NCBI RefSeq assembly: GCF_001440035.1
Contig: NZ_LJYG01000112.1
Coordinates: 319,814 to 353,902, forward strand
DNA: 34,089 nt
DNA from: Bradyrhizobium manausense
GTDB lineage: Bacteria; Pseudomonadota; Alphaproteobacteria; Rhizobiales; Xanthobacteraceae
Direction: 5' to 3'
The translations under genes were made by a program, and so were the position numbers. Shown piece by piece: positions 15,100 to 21,689 of the stretch. The stretch's first letter is position 1. Every line of letters begins with the position of its first letter. The notes beneath the pieces are model-generated. The model ran no database searches, was not told the origin of the DNA, and worked only from the letters and a program-made list of their open reading frames with translations.

Positions 15100-16245
15100 T
15101 CAGTTGTGCGCGCCCGCCCGCATCTTCTCCGGCGCGGCCGGACGCCGGAGCAACTCGGCATCATCGCCCCCGCCCTGCGGGATCAAGATGGCGCGCTCGC
15201 GCGGCAGTGCCTCCGGCATCTCGTCGCGGATGAAGGCGATCAGCTTCTCCCTGACCTCGCAGCGCAGGTCCCAGGATTGCGGCGCGTTCCGCGCGCTGAC
15301 CAGCGCGCGCAACTCGATGGTGCGCTGGTCCGCATCGATCACCTGGAGATTGACCACTGCACCGTCCCATAGCTTGGATTCCTTCACGGCTCCCTCCAGC
15401 CAGCGCCGGATGCGCGGCACGTCGGCGCGGTAGTCGACATGGAGCGCGATGACGCCGATCAGGGAGGCGGTATCGCGCGTCCAGTTCTGGAACGGCTTTT
15501 CGATGAAATAGGACAGCGGCACCACCATGCGGCGCCAGTCCCACAGCCGGATCACGACATAGGTCGCGGCGATGTCCTCGACCCAGCCCCACTCGTTCTC
15601 GATGATCACGGCATCCTCGATCCGGATCGGCTGGGTGATGGCGATCTGCAGGCCCGCGATCAGATTGCTGAGCAGCGGCCGCGCCGCCAGACCGACGATG
15701 ATACCGGCCGCGCCGGCGGAGGCGAACAGGCTGACGCCATATTGCCTGACCGAATCGAACGTCATCAGCGCCGTCGACACCGTGATGATGACGATGATGA
15801 TGTCGGTCACGCGCTTGAACACGCGCACCTGGGTCACGTGCTTGCGCGCGACGAAGTTTTCGCTGACGTCGCGAAAATTCTGCAAATAGCGCGCCGCGCT
15901 CATGTCGACGATGCGGATCGAGATCCAGCCAATCAGCGCGATGAAGGCAACCACGAACAGGCGCGTCAGCGGGTTGCGGAACGCATCGTCCAGCGGCGCG
16001 AGCGGCAGCACCAGCGCGACGGCGGCAAGACACAGCGCGAGCTGGGTCGGCCCCGCCGTGCGCTCGATGAACACGCTCAGCAGCGGAAGCCGGGTTCCGA
16101 AGGTGCGATTGAGCAGCCAGGCTGCGAGTCGATAGAACGAGAGCGCGATCAGCATCGCCCCGGCGACCAGGCCGAGACCGATAAACCATGACGGTATCCA
16201 CCCGAACATCCTGTCGATGTCGGTCATGACGGCTTGGCGATTCAT
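15100..16245 (-). CDS. MscS-family mechanosensitive channel
   Basis: A 381-residue inner-membrane channel of the MscS family, which opens under membrane tension to release solutes after osmotic downshock. Seen: four N-terminal spans (about 18-45, 66-84, 92-114, 146-165), then the pore helix, rich in Gly and Ala (SAGAAGIIVGLAARPLLSNL, 176-195), the beta-domain entry QPIRIEDAVIIENEWGWVEDI region (205-225), and a C-terminal alpha-beta domain. It lies upstream of the TetR operon but is separated from it by 106 bases with the TetR operator, so it is probably its own unit. The ATG at 16245 has GGGGA 5 bases before it; a second in-frame ATG lies 18 bases in. It diverges from the DUF763 gene. Confidence 0.88.
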   Translation of the reverse strand: MNRQAVMTDIDRMFGWIPSWFIGLGLVAGAMLIALSFYRLAAWLLNRTFGTRLPLLSVFIERTAGPTQLALCLAAVALVLPLAPLDDAFRNPLTRLFVVAFIALIGWISIRIVDMSAARYLQNFRDVSENFVARKHVTQVRVFKRVTDIIIVIITVSTALMTFDSVRQYGVSLFASAGAAGIIVGLAARPLLSNLIAGLQIAITQPIRIEDAVIIENEWGWVEDIAATYVVIRLWDWRRMVVPLSYFIEKPFQNWTRDTASLIGVIALHVDYRADVPRIRRWLEGAVKESKLWDGAVVNLQVIDADQRTIELRALVSARNAPQSWDLRCEVREKLIAFIRDEMPEALPRERAILIPQGGGDDAELLRRPAAPEKMRAGAHN

Positions 16246-16261
16246 TCATGTCCCCGCAATT

Positions 16262-16279
16262 GCGTTGGCGACCCAACGC
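16262..16279. promoter_or_regulatory. Inverted repeat in the mscS/DUF763 divergent region
   Basis: Arms GCGTTGG and CCAACGC with a 4-base spacer lie 17 bases before the mscS start and about 90 before the DUF763 start. It could be an operator or a 5' stem-loop of the mscS message. No regulator is adjacent, and I see no other motif in this 121-base gap. Confidence 0.3.
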
Positions 16280-16366
16280 TCTTTCGGCGGCTTCGCTCCC
16301 ACGCCCAGTGCAATGCAGCATCCCTCTGGTGCAACCGTCGCCGAATTGCGCTATGTGTGGGCAATC

Positions 16367-17620
16367 ATGACTCGCCGAACCGGCAGCGCCGATCTTCCCT
16401 TGCACACCGGACGAGTTCCGCCGTGGCTGGCGAGCCGCATGGCATCGCTGGGTGCCATCGTCACGCAAGCGATCGTGCTGCATTATGGCCGCGACGCGTT
16501 CATGCAGCGGCTATCGCATCCGTTCTGGTTCCAGTCGTTCGGCGCCGTGATGGGAATGGACTGGCACTCCTCAGGCATCACGACGTCGGTGATCGGGGCG
16601 CTGAAGCGCGGGCTCGGCCCGCTCCAGGACGAACTCGGCATCTATGTCTGCGGCGGCCGCGGCCGGCATTCGCGCAAGACGCCGGACGAGTTGTCGCAGC
16701 TCGGCGACCGCATCGGCTTCGACGGCGCAAAGCTCACGCGCGCCAGCCGCCTCGTGGCCAAGGTCGACAGCGCCGCCGTGCAGGACGGTTTCGATCTCTA
16801 TCTGCACGGCTTCTTCGTCACCGCCGAGGGCAAATGGACGGTGGTGCAGCAGGGCATGAACGGCGACAAGCGCCAGGCCCGCCGCTATCACTGGCATTCT
16901 GAAGCGTTAAAGAGTTTTGTCGACGCGCCCCACAGCGCCATCGACGGGCCGCAGCAGGGCGAGATCGTCAATCTCACCGACCATCGCGCCGACATCTCGC
17001 GCAGCGCGCAGCTCGAGCTGCTCAACGAGTTCGGCCCCGATCGCGTCCTCACCGAATTCGAACGGCTTTCGGGCAATACGCCCGAGCCGGCGCAGGCCAT
17101 GCTGCCGCATCTGATCATGCCCGCGCATCATGACGTCAGGCCGAAAGACGTGTTCGCACGCCGCCTGCATGGCACGCTCGCGGCCGCAGCCGAGCGCGGA
17201 CCGGTCGATTTCCCTGAACTGTTGCTGACGCCGGGCGTCGGTGCGCGCACCGTGCGATCGCTGGCGATGGTCGCCGAGGTCGTGCATGGCGCACCCTATC
17301 GTTTCAAAGATCCTGCGCGCTTCTCGCTCGCCCATGGCGGCAAGGACCGGCATCCCTATCCGGTTCCGATCAAGGTCTATGACGAGACCATCCGCGTGCT
17401 GAAGGGCGCGATCCAAGGCGCGAAACTCGGACGCGATGAAGAGATGCAGGCGATCAAGCGCCTCGACGACCAGGCGCGGCGGCTTGAGCGCACCGCGAGC
17501 GGGCCATCGGTCGAAGCGTATATCGCCGGTGAACGAGAGGCTTCGCCCGGTCTCGATGGCCGTTCCGTGTTTGGCTGGGAGCACGATCTCGTTGCCGCGA
17601 CAAAAAAGCGGACCGGCTGA
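16367..17620 (+). CDS. DUF763 family protein
   Basis: A 417-residue protein of the conserved DUF763 family, found in archaea and scattered bacteria; no function is established that I know of. Seen: the family opening RRTGSADLPLHTGRVPPWL (3-21), the phase WFQSFGAVMGMDWHSSG in the first third, QQGMN (165-169) then a charged RRYHWHS stretch, and TPGVGARTVRSLAMVAEV, a helix-hairpin-helix-like segment that in other proteins touches DNA backbone. From that motif a nucleic-acid role is conceivable, but this is inference. The ATG at 16367 matches the family start; in-frame starts further upstream (16313, 16217) would add residues not shared by the family. It ends before a stem-loop and converges with the small stress-type genes. 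Confidence 0.82.
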   Translation: MTRRTGSADLPLHTGRVPPWLASRMASLGAIVTQAIVLHYGRDAFMQRLSHPFWFQSFGAVMGMDWHSSGITTSVIGALKRGLGPLQDELGIYVCGGRGRHSRKTPDELSQLGDRIGFDGAKLTRASRLVAKVDSAAVQDGFDLYLHGFFVTAEGKWTVVQQGMNGDKRQARRYHWHSEALKSFVDAPHSAIDGPQQGEIVNLTDHRADISRSAQLELLNEFGPDRVLTEFERLSGNTPEPAQAMLPHLIMPAHHDVRPKDVFARRLHGTLAAAAERGPVDFPELLLTPGVGARTVRSLAMVAEVVHGAPYRFKDPARFSLAHGGKDRHPYPVPIKVYDETIRVLKGAIQGAKLGRDEEMQAIKRLDDQARRLERTASGPSVEAYIAGEREASPGLDGRSVFGWEHDLVAATKKRTG

Positions 17621-17623
17621 TAC

Positions 17624-17649
17624 CGGTCCTCAAGTCAGCGGGAGGACCG
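17624..17649. terminator. Bidirectional stem-loop after the DUF763 gene
   Basis: Arms CGGTCCTC and GAGGACCG (8 bp perfect, 10-base loop) lie between the DUF763 stop and the stop of the convergent 80-residue gene. The stem is GC-rich but lacks a T-tract, as is usual in this GC-rich group. It is well placed to end transcription from both sides. Confidence 0.55.
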
Positions 17650-17654
17650 CCTTC

Positions 17655-17897
17655 TCAGGTCTCGTCGGCGTCTGGCTCCTGTTCGAGTCGGTTGGCCGCG
17701 TGATCCTGATACTGCTCAGTCTGGATGGACTTGCCGTCCATGCCGCGAATGTCCGAATGCTGCTTCTTGTCGCGGTTGGACAGCACCATGTTGTCGCCGA
17801 TCTTGTCCTTGGATACGTCCGTCATGGCCCCGGTGCCGTCGCCCTTACCGTGCATGCCGGACCTGAAATGCGTCTTGCTGCCATTTCCAGCTGGCAT
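17655..17897 (-). CDS. Small hydrophilic protein, stress-type (1 of 5)
   Basis: An 80-residue, Gly/Asp/Lys-rich protein without cysteine, membrane span or signal peptide, expected to be largely disordered. I do not recognise a named family. An AGGAGAG ribosome site lies before the ATG. It is the last of five short minus-strand genes (17655-18835) with gaps of 12-33 bases or overlaps. The group lies behind a probable sigma-EcfG promoter (18911-18935), so a role in desiccation, osmotic or general stress is inferred from composition and promoter, not from homology. Confidence 0.7.
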   Translation of the reverse strand: MPAGNGSKTHFRSGMHGKGDGTGAMTDVSKDKIGDNMVLSNRDKKQHSDIRGMDGKSIQTEQYQDHAANRLEQEPDADET

Positions 17898-17930
17898 CGC
17901 TCTCTCCTATTGCAGTGATCTTGCGAAAGC

Positions 17931-18194
17931 TCAGTGCTTCTGTTGCGCCGGCGTCGGTTTCGGCGCCTTGTGGCCGCTCTGGCCGGGATCGTTGTGCTTG
18001 TTGTGATCGCTTTCCTGGTTAAGGCCGCCGCGGCTCACCGGAAATTCGCTGTGACGAGCCTCCGGGTTGACACGATGGACGCGCGTGTCTTGCGGGTTAT
18101 GGCCGATGGCCTGCTCGAGCTCTCGCGCATCCGGAACATCCGGCTTCCGCTCGAAGATGCGCACCTGCTGTTCGTGAGTCTTCTTGCCCTGCAT
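17931..18194 (-). CDS. Small hydrophilic protein, stress-type (2 of 5)
   Basis: An 87-residue protein rich in His, Asn, Gln, Lys and Pro, with a tail like HKAPKPTPAQQKH; no hydrophobic core is evident, so it is probably disordered. GGAGG lies 6 bases before the ATG, giving a secure start. It follows the 75-residue gene by 15 bases and precedes the 80-residue gene by 33, in one likely operon. The His- and Asn-rich composition could bind metal or retain water; that is only a guess. Confidence 0.7.
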   Translation of the reverse strand: MQGKKTHEQQVRIFERKPDVPDARELEQAIGHNPQDTRVHRVNPEARHSEFPVSRGGLNQESDHNKHNDPGQSGHKAPKPTPAQQKH

Positions 18195-18209
18195 TCCAGG
18201 CCTCCAATC

Positions 18210-18437
18210 TTACCGGCCTCTTCGCGGCGAACCGCTGCGCGCGACATCCTTGTCGATACCGCCACCGATATTGACGTCATTCTCGACGTCTCCTTCGATC
18301 GTGTTCTCGCCTAAGACGTCCTCGAGGTCGTCAGGCGAGAGGCCCGCCATGTTCGTTCCCTTCGATCCGCCGATCAGGGGATTGTCGCGCAGGTCCTTCT
18401 CTGTCGGCGCGTGGAGCTTAGGTTGCTTGCTGGTCAT
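18210..18437 (-). CDS. Small hydrophilic protein, stress-type (3 of 5)
   Basis: A 75-residue acidic protein with an Asn/Asp/Gly-rich second half (NTIEGDVENDVNIGGG). Its ATG overlaps the stop of the 67-residue gene by 4 bases (ATGA), which shows translational coupling and supports both frames. There is no membrane span or signal peptide. The start MTSKQPKLHAPTEKDLRDNP followed by a conserved-looking LIGGSKG stretch suggests a real protein family in related bacteria, but I cannot name it. Confidence 0.7.
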   Translation of the reverse strand: MTSKQPKLHAPTEKDLRDNPLIGGSKGTNMAGLSPDDLEDVLGENTIEGDVENDVNIGGGIDKDVARSGSPRRGR

Positions 18438-18637
18438 GGTACGCCTTTGCCTTTTCCGGCCTCGTCGTGCCTGTGATGGACATCGCGCTCTCCACCGCCG
18501 CCGGACACCCGGCTGTGGCTGCGCTGCGGATCGTCAGGCGGCGGCTTCTTGACCTCGAGTGGCGCCTTTGCATTCTCATGCGAGGCGCCGGGTCCGCCCT
18601 GACGGATGCTGTTGGGTGTCTTGGTGGATGTCGACAT
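18434..18637 (-). CDS. Small hydrophilic protein, stress-type (4 of 5)
   Basis: A 67-residue highly polar protein, with a central PLEVKKPPPDDPQ stretch and a His/Glu/Gly-rich tail; predicted disordered. A GGAGGG ribosome site lies 7 bases before the ATG. Its stop overlaps the next gene's start. The opening (STSTKTPNSIRQGGPGAS) is low in hydrophobic residues. Function unknown; grouped with its neighbours by spacing and composition. Confidence 0.68.
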   Translation of the reverse strand: MSTSTKTPNSIRQGGPGASHENAKAPLEVKKPPPDDPQRSHSRVSGGGGERDVHHRHDEAGKGKGVP

Positions 18638-18649
18638 GACGCGCCCTCC

Positions 18650-18835
18650 TCAGCGATCCTGCTGATAGCCTTGGTTGGCCGTGTTCTGCTTGATGTTGCC
18701 TTGCTGTCCCTGCTGATCCGGATTCTGTGCACGTTGCTGACCGTGCGACATCTGATCGGCGGACATTTGCTTGCGATCGCCAGTTCCCTTGCGGCTCTGA
18801 TTGTCCGGCGGAACAGGTGGCATCTTGCTGGCCAT
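18650..18835 (-). CDS. Small hydrophilic protein, stress-type (5 of 5), first in operon
   Basis: A 61-residue Gln/Asn-rich protein (opening MASKMPPVPPDNQS, ending in repeated GQQGN- and NQGYQQ-like units). It is the first gene of the operon, with GGAG 8 bases before the ATG at 18835. An alternative ATG at 18871, inside a stem-loop, would add 12 residues (MSQIYVLTGDKI) and has its own G-rich site upstream; I prefer 18835 because that opening looks like the start of related small proteins and its ribosome site is better spaced. The composition is that of a hydrophilin-like protectant, which is inference. Confidence 0.68.
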   Translation of the reverse strand: MASKMPPVPPDNQSRKGTGDRKQMSADQMSHGQQRAQNPDQQGQQGNIKQNTANQGYQQDR

Positions 18836-18864
18836 GATCTTGTCTCCGGTTAAGACGTAGATCT

Positions 18865-18904
18865 GCGACATGACCCCGAGGAACTCCCCTCCGCGTCATG
18901 TCGC
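18865..18904 (-). promoter_or_regulatory. Stem-loop at the 5' end of the small-protein transcript
   Basis: Perfect 10-base arms GCGACATGAC and GTCATGTCGC enclose a 20-base loop. On the minus strand it begins about where the EcfG-type promoter would start transcription, so the message would open with this structure. The loop exposes a GGAGGGGAG sequence and the closing arm holds an ATG (18871). It may stabilise the message or tune initiation. Confidence 0.45.
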
Positions 18905-18910
18905 GAGGAC

Positions 18911-18935
18911 AACAGCACCAACGGCACACCGTTCC
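18911..18935 (-). promoter_or_regulatory. Probable sigma-EcfG (general stress) promoter
   Basis: On the minus strand GGAAC (18935-18931) is followed after 16 bases by TGTT (18914-18911). The EcfG consensus of alphaproteobacteria is GGAAC, 16-17 bases, then CGTT, so this differs at one base. It points to the five small hydrophilic genes, 75 bases before the first ATG, and fits general-stress control. Confidence 0.65.
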
Positions 18936-18982
18936 TGACCGATCACAACACGCAAAGATTTTCCGAAAGCGCGTCGGCGATG

Positions 18983-20254
18983 TCAGTTCGCCGCGGCGAG
19001 GGAACGATCATCTCTCGTTCCGGTGCGTGCGATCGTCCCTGTTCCGCGGGCATCTGACGTGACGGGAAGCTTCGCGATCGCGTGCAAACCCGGCCGCTTG
19101 CGCCAGCGCACCTGCGTGGAATCAACAGCCAGATCGAGTTTCGGCCAGCGCACAAACAGTGCCTCGAGCGCGCAGGCCGCCTCGATACGCGCGAGCTGAT
19201 GGCCCAGGCAGAAATGGATACCCGTGCCGAACGACATGTGCCGGTTGGGCTTGCGTTCGATATCCAGGCGCTCCGGCTGCTCGTGCACCGCCGGATCCAT
19301 ATTCGCGGCGGCGAGCATCGCCATGACGCGGTCGCCCTTCTTCAACGGCACTCCCGCAAGCTCGATGTCTCTACGCACGTAGCGTGGCTTCGAAAACTGC
19401 ACCGGGGAGACGAAGCGCAAAAACTCCTCCACGGCGAGCGCGGCGCGGCTCCAGTCCTGTTCCATCCAGTCCCGCAGTCCAGGATTTCTGAGCAGCTCGT
19501 AGACCGAGCCGCTGATCAGATGCGTGGTGGTCTCCGAGCCCGCCGCCAGCAGCAGGAACACCATCGATACCATTTCGTCCGGCGTGATTTCGCCGCCCTC
19601 GCGTTCGACCTGGACCAGTTCGGCAATCAGGCCCTCGCCGCCCCGCTCGCGCGCGATCTGCAACTGTTCCTGGAGGTAAGTCCGCATCTTGCGGAACGCG
19701 AACAGCAGGCGAAAGAAGCTGACGACGTTCGTCAGTGAGGACATCGCATTGGCCCAGGCGATGAAGCGCGGACGATCGGCCATCGGCAGGCCGAGCAGCT
19801 CTGAGATCACCGACAGGGGCAGAATGCGCGCATAGCGCTCAACCAGATCGGCCGGGATGCCGTTCGCGAACAGCTCATCGGCCAGACCATCCGCAATGGC
19901 GCGGATGCGCGGCTCCATCGCAACGATGGCCCGGCGGCGAAAGGCTTCGTCCACAATGCTGCGCAGCCTGGTATGGTCAGGCTCGTCCATCGTCAGCATG
20001 TTGTTGGCGATGGTCTTGACCAGCCCCGGCATCCACCAGCGCAGGCCGGCGATTTCGCCGTCTTCCTTGCGCAGCGTGAAGATCGTACTGTCCTTCAGCA
20101 CTTGCGCCGTCGCATCGTGAGTGGTGGTGATCCAGACGTCACCGACGAGGGGGAAATGCGTGGCGACCACAGGGCCCTGCGCGCGCAGCGCGGCAACGGC
20201 CTTCGGCGGATCGCGAAAGAAGGCCTCGCTGGTGAAATCGAGGCGCGGTGCCAT
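18983..20254 (-). CDS. Cytochrome P450
   Basis: A 423-residue soluble bacterial P450 that would hydroxylate or otherwise oxidise an organic substrate with O2 and electrons from a ferredoxin. Seen: the I-helix oxygen motif AGSETT (238-243), ExxR in EEFLR (E277-R280), and the haem loop FGTGIHFCLG (342-351) with ligand C349. There is no membrane anchor, as usual for class I enzymes. No ferredoxin gene is beside it; ferredoxin-NADP reductase lies 0.5 kb away but is in its own unit and is better explained by the nicotinate-type cluster. Substrate unknown. The C-terminal tail of about 30 residues beyond the last conserved strand is Thr/Arg-rich and unconserved-looking. The ATG at 20254 lacks a strong ribosome site. 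Confidence 0.92.
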   Translation of the reverse strand: MAPRLDFTSEAFFRDPPKAVAALRAQGPVVATHFPLVGDVWITTTHDATAQVLKDSTIFTLRKEDGEIAGLRWWMPGLVKTIANNMLTMDEPDHTRLRSIVDEAFRRRAIVAMEPRIRAIADGLADELFANGIPADLVERYARILPLSVISELLGLPMADRPRFIAWANAMSSLTNVVSFFRLLFAFRKMRTYLQEQLQIARERGGEGLIAELVQVEREGGEITPDEMVSMVFLLLAAGSETTTHLISGSVYELLRNPGLRDWMEQDWSRAALAVEEFLRFVSPVQFSKPRYVRRDIELAGVPLKKGDRVMAMLAAANMDPAVHEQPERLDIERKPNRHMSFGTGIHFCLGHQLARIEAACALEALFVRWPKLDLAVDSTQVRWRKRPGLHAIAKLPVTSDARGTGTIARTGTRDDRSLAAAN

Positions 20255-20324
20255 GGGATCACCAAATTGGTTCGTGGCGCCTCAACCAGATGGTGAGCGA
20301 GACCACCGGCGCAAGGGCCGGAAC

Positions 20325-20651
20325 CTATCCCCGCCCCGGCGAGCGTGGCCCCGCCTTGCGCTGCTGCTGCGTCGTATAGGCATCCCAATGGCTCCAGCTG
20401 CCATTGCTGAGGCTTTGCAGATCGGTGCCGAGCGGACGGCGCGTGCGCTTGTCATGCTCGGCGATGACGCGTTCGGACTGCGCAATCTTGCGCTTGAGTT
20501 CCCCGATGGTCTTCTGGGTCTCGCCGCTGCGCTTGGAGGACGCAATCTCGCCCATCGTGAAGCGCGCGGTCTCGAGCGCCTTCAACTCGGCGCGGTTTTT
20601 CTTCAACTGAACCCGGTGCCAGGCTATGTTGCTGTCGCTGTCCGCAACCAT
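20325..20651 (-). CDS. Hypothetical coiled-coil protein
   Basis: A 108-residue charged protein with a probable coiled coil from about residue 10 to 70 (VQLKKNRAELKALE, then TIGELKRKIAQSERVIAEH), and a polar C-terminal tail ending in basic residues. It has no cysteine, membrane span or signal peptide. I do not recognise a family. The ATG at 20651 has CGGAG 7 bases upstream; an in-frame GTG at 20678 would add nine residues. It lies 70 bases before the P450 gene on the same strand. A compact palindrome CGCCGAATCGGCG lies upstream, between it and the ferredoxin reductase gene. Confidence 0.62.
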   Translation of the reverse strand: MVADSDSNIAWHRVQLKKNRAELKALETARFTMGEIASSKRSGETQKTIGELKRKIAQSERVIAEHDKRTRRPLGTDLQSLSNGSWSHWDAYTTQQQRKAGPRSPGRG

Positions 20652-20757
20652 GTGGGAACTCCGCTGATTCGCTCCCACAGTGTATCAAGCGCCGAATCGG
20701 CGGGGCAACGCCCGGCCGGAGGCGAAAATGCGGTCTTATTGCGAGAAAACGCTGCGT

Positions 20758-21531
20758 TTAGCGTTCGGCAAACGCTTTTTCGACCACGAACTGGGCGGGT
20801 TCACCATGGTTGCCCTCGACGAAGCCGCGCTCGCCCAGCAGCACGCGGGTGTCGGCGACAAGCGCCGGGCTGCCGCAGATCATGACGCGGTCATGGGCTG
20901 CCTCGATGGCCGGCAGGCCGATGTCGGTGAACAGCTTGCCCGAGGTGATGAGGTCGGTGATGCGGCCGCGGTTGCGGAAGGGATCGCGGGTCACGGTCGG
21001 GTAATAGATCAGCTGGTTCTGGATGTACTCGCCGAGCAGTTCGTCGTTCGGCAGGTGCTCGGTGATCATCTCGCCATAGGCGAGTTCCCTGACGTGACGG
21101 CAGCCGTGCAGCAGCACGACCTTCTCGAACCGCTCATAGGTCTGGGGATCCTTGATTACGCTCAGGAACGGCGCGAGACCTGTGCCAGTGCCGATAAGGT
21201 AGAGGTTGCGGCCCGCTTCCAGATTGTCGATGACCAGCGTGCCGGTGGCCTTGCGGCTGACGATGATCTCGTCACCTTGCTTCAGATGCTGGAGGCGCGA
21301 GGTCAGCGGACCATCGGGCACCTTGATCGAGAAGAATTCGAGCGTGTCCTCGTAATTGGCGCTGGCGACGCTGTAGGCCCGCAGCAGCGGCTTCTCGCCC
21401 ACCTTGAGCCCGATCATGGTGAATTCGCCGTTGCGGAAACGGAAGGTCGGGCTGCGGGTGGTCTTGAAGGAGAACAGCGTGTCGGTCCAGTGGTGGACGC
21501 TCAAAACGCTTTCCTGATTGAAATTGCTCAT
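20758..21531 (-). CDS. fpr: Ferredoxin--NADP reductase
   Basis: A 257-residue FAD enzyme that moves electrons between NADPH and ferredoxin or flavodoxin, of the short bacterial Fpr type. Seen: the FAD motif RAYSVAS (51-57), the NADP-binding GTGTGLAPF (114-122), CGSPALV (219-225), and the C-terminal VEKAFAER that stacks near the flavin. It diverges from the enamidase gene, and the shared 158-base region holds paired GTATAC-centred palindromes that recur before the 6-hydroxynicotinate reductase operon. Hence I infer that it makes reduced ferredoxin for that reductase, although housekeeping Fpr roles (oxidative stress) remain possible. AAGGGTG lies before the ATG. No ferredoxin gene is in the window. 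Confidence 0.93.
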   Translation of the reverse strand: MSNFNQESVLSVHHWTDTLFSFKTTRSPTFRFRNGEFTMIGLKVGEKPLLRAYSVASANYEDTLEFFSIKVPDGPLTSRLQHLKQGDEIIVSRKATGTLVIDNLEAGRNLYLIGTGTGLAPFLSVIKDPQTYERFEKVVLLHGCRHVRELAYGEMITEHLPNDELLGEYIQNQLIYYPTVTRDPFRNRGRITDLITSGKLFTDIGLPAIEAAHDRVMICGSPALVADTRVLLGERGFVEGNHGEPAQFVVEKAFAER

Positions 21532-21583
21532 CTCACCCTTCCGTTTCGCTTCTCACGCGGTCTCGAGGCGGTCAGCTATGCGT

Positions 21584-21613
21584 CGTTTGTATACGATCAT
21601 TCGTATACTAATG
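21584..21613. promoter_or_regulatory. Paired GTATAC-centred operators between fpr and enamidase genes
   Basis: Two overlapping sites: CGTTTGTATACGATCA (21584-21599) and CATTCGTATACTAATG (21598-21613), centres 14 bases apart. Together they also form a perfect inverted repeat GTATACGA-TCAT-TCGTATAC (21589-21608). The second half-pair is almost a full palindrome. The same pattern C(A/G)TTYGTATACRAA(T/C)G occurs at 31259-31278 and, with GTGTAC as centre, at 31413-31428. This argues for a common repressor acting on both divergent genes. Confidence 0.7.
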
Positions 21614-21689
21614 AATAATCCCGCTTGATCCCGCGGTCAAGGCTGCCCAAGATCGAAAGCGTTGCAGTTGGGAATGAGGAGCCCTTTCC

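Noticed and set aside
18983..21531. P450 and fpr considered as one electron-transfer operon
   Set aside because: A separate small gene and gaps lie between them, and fpr shares operators with enamidase instead.
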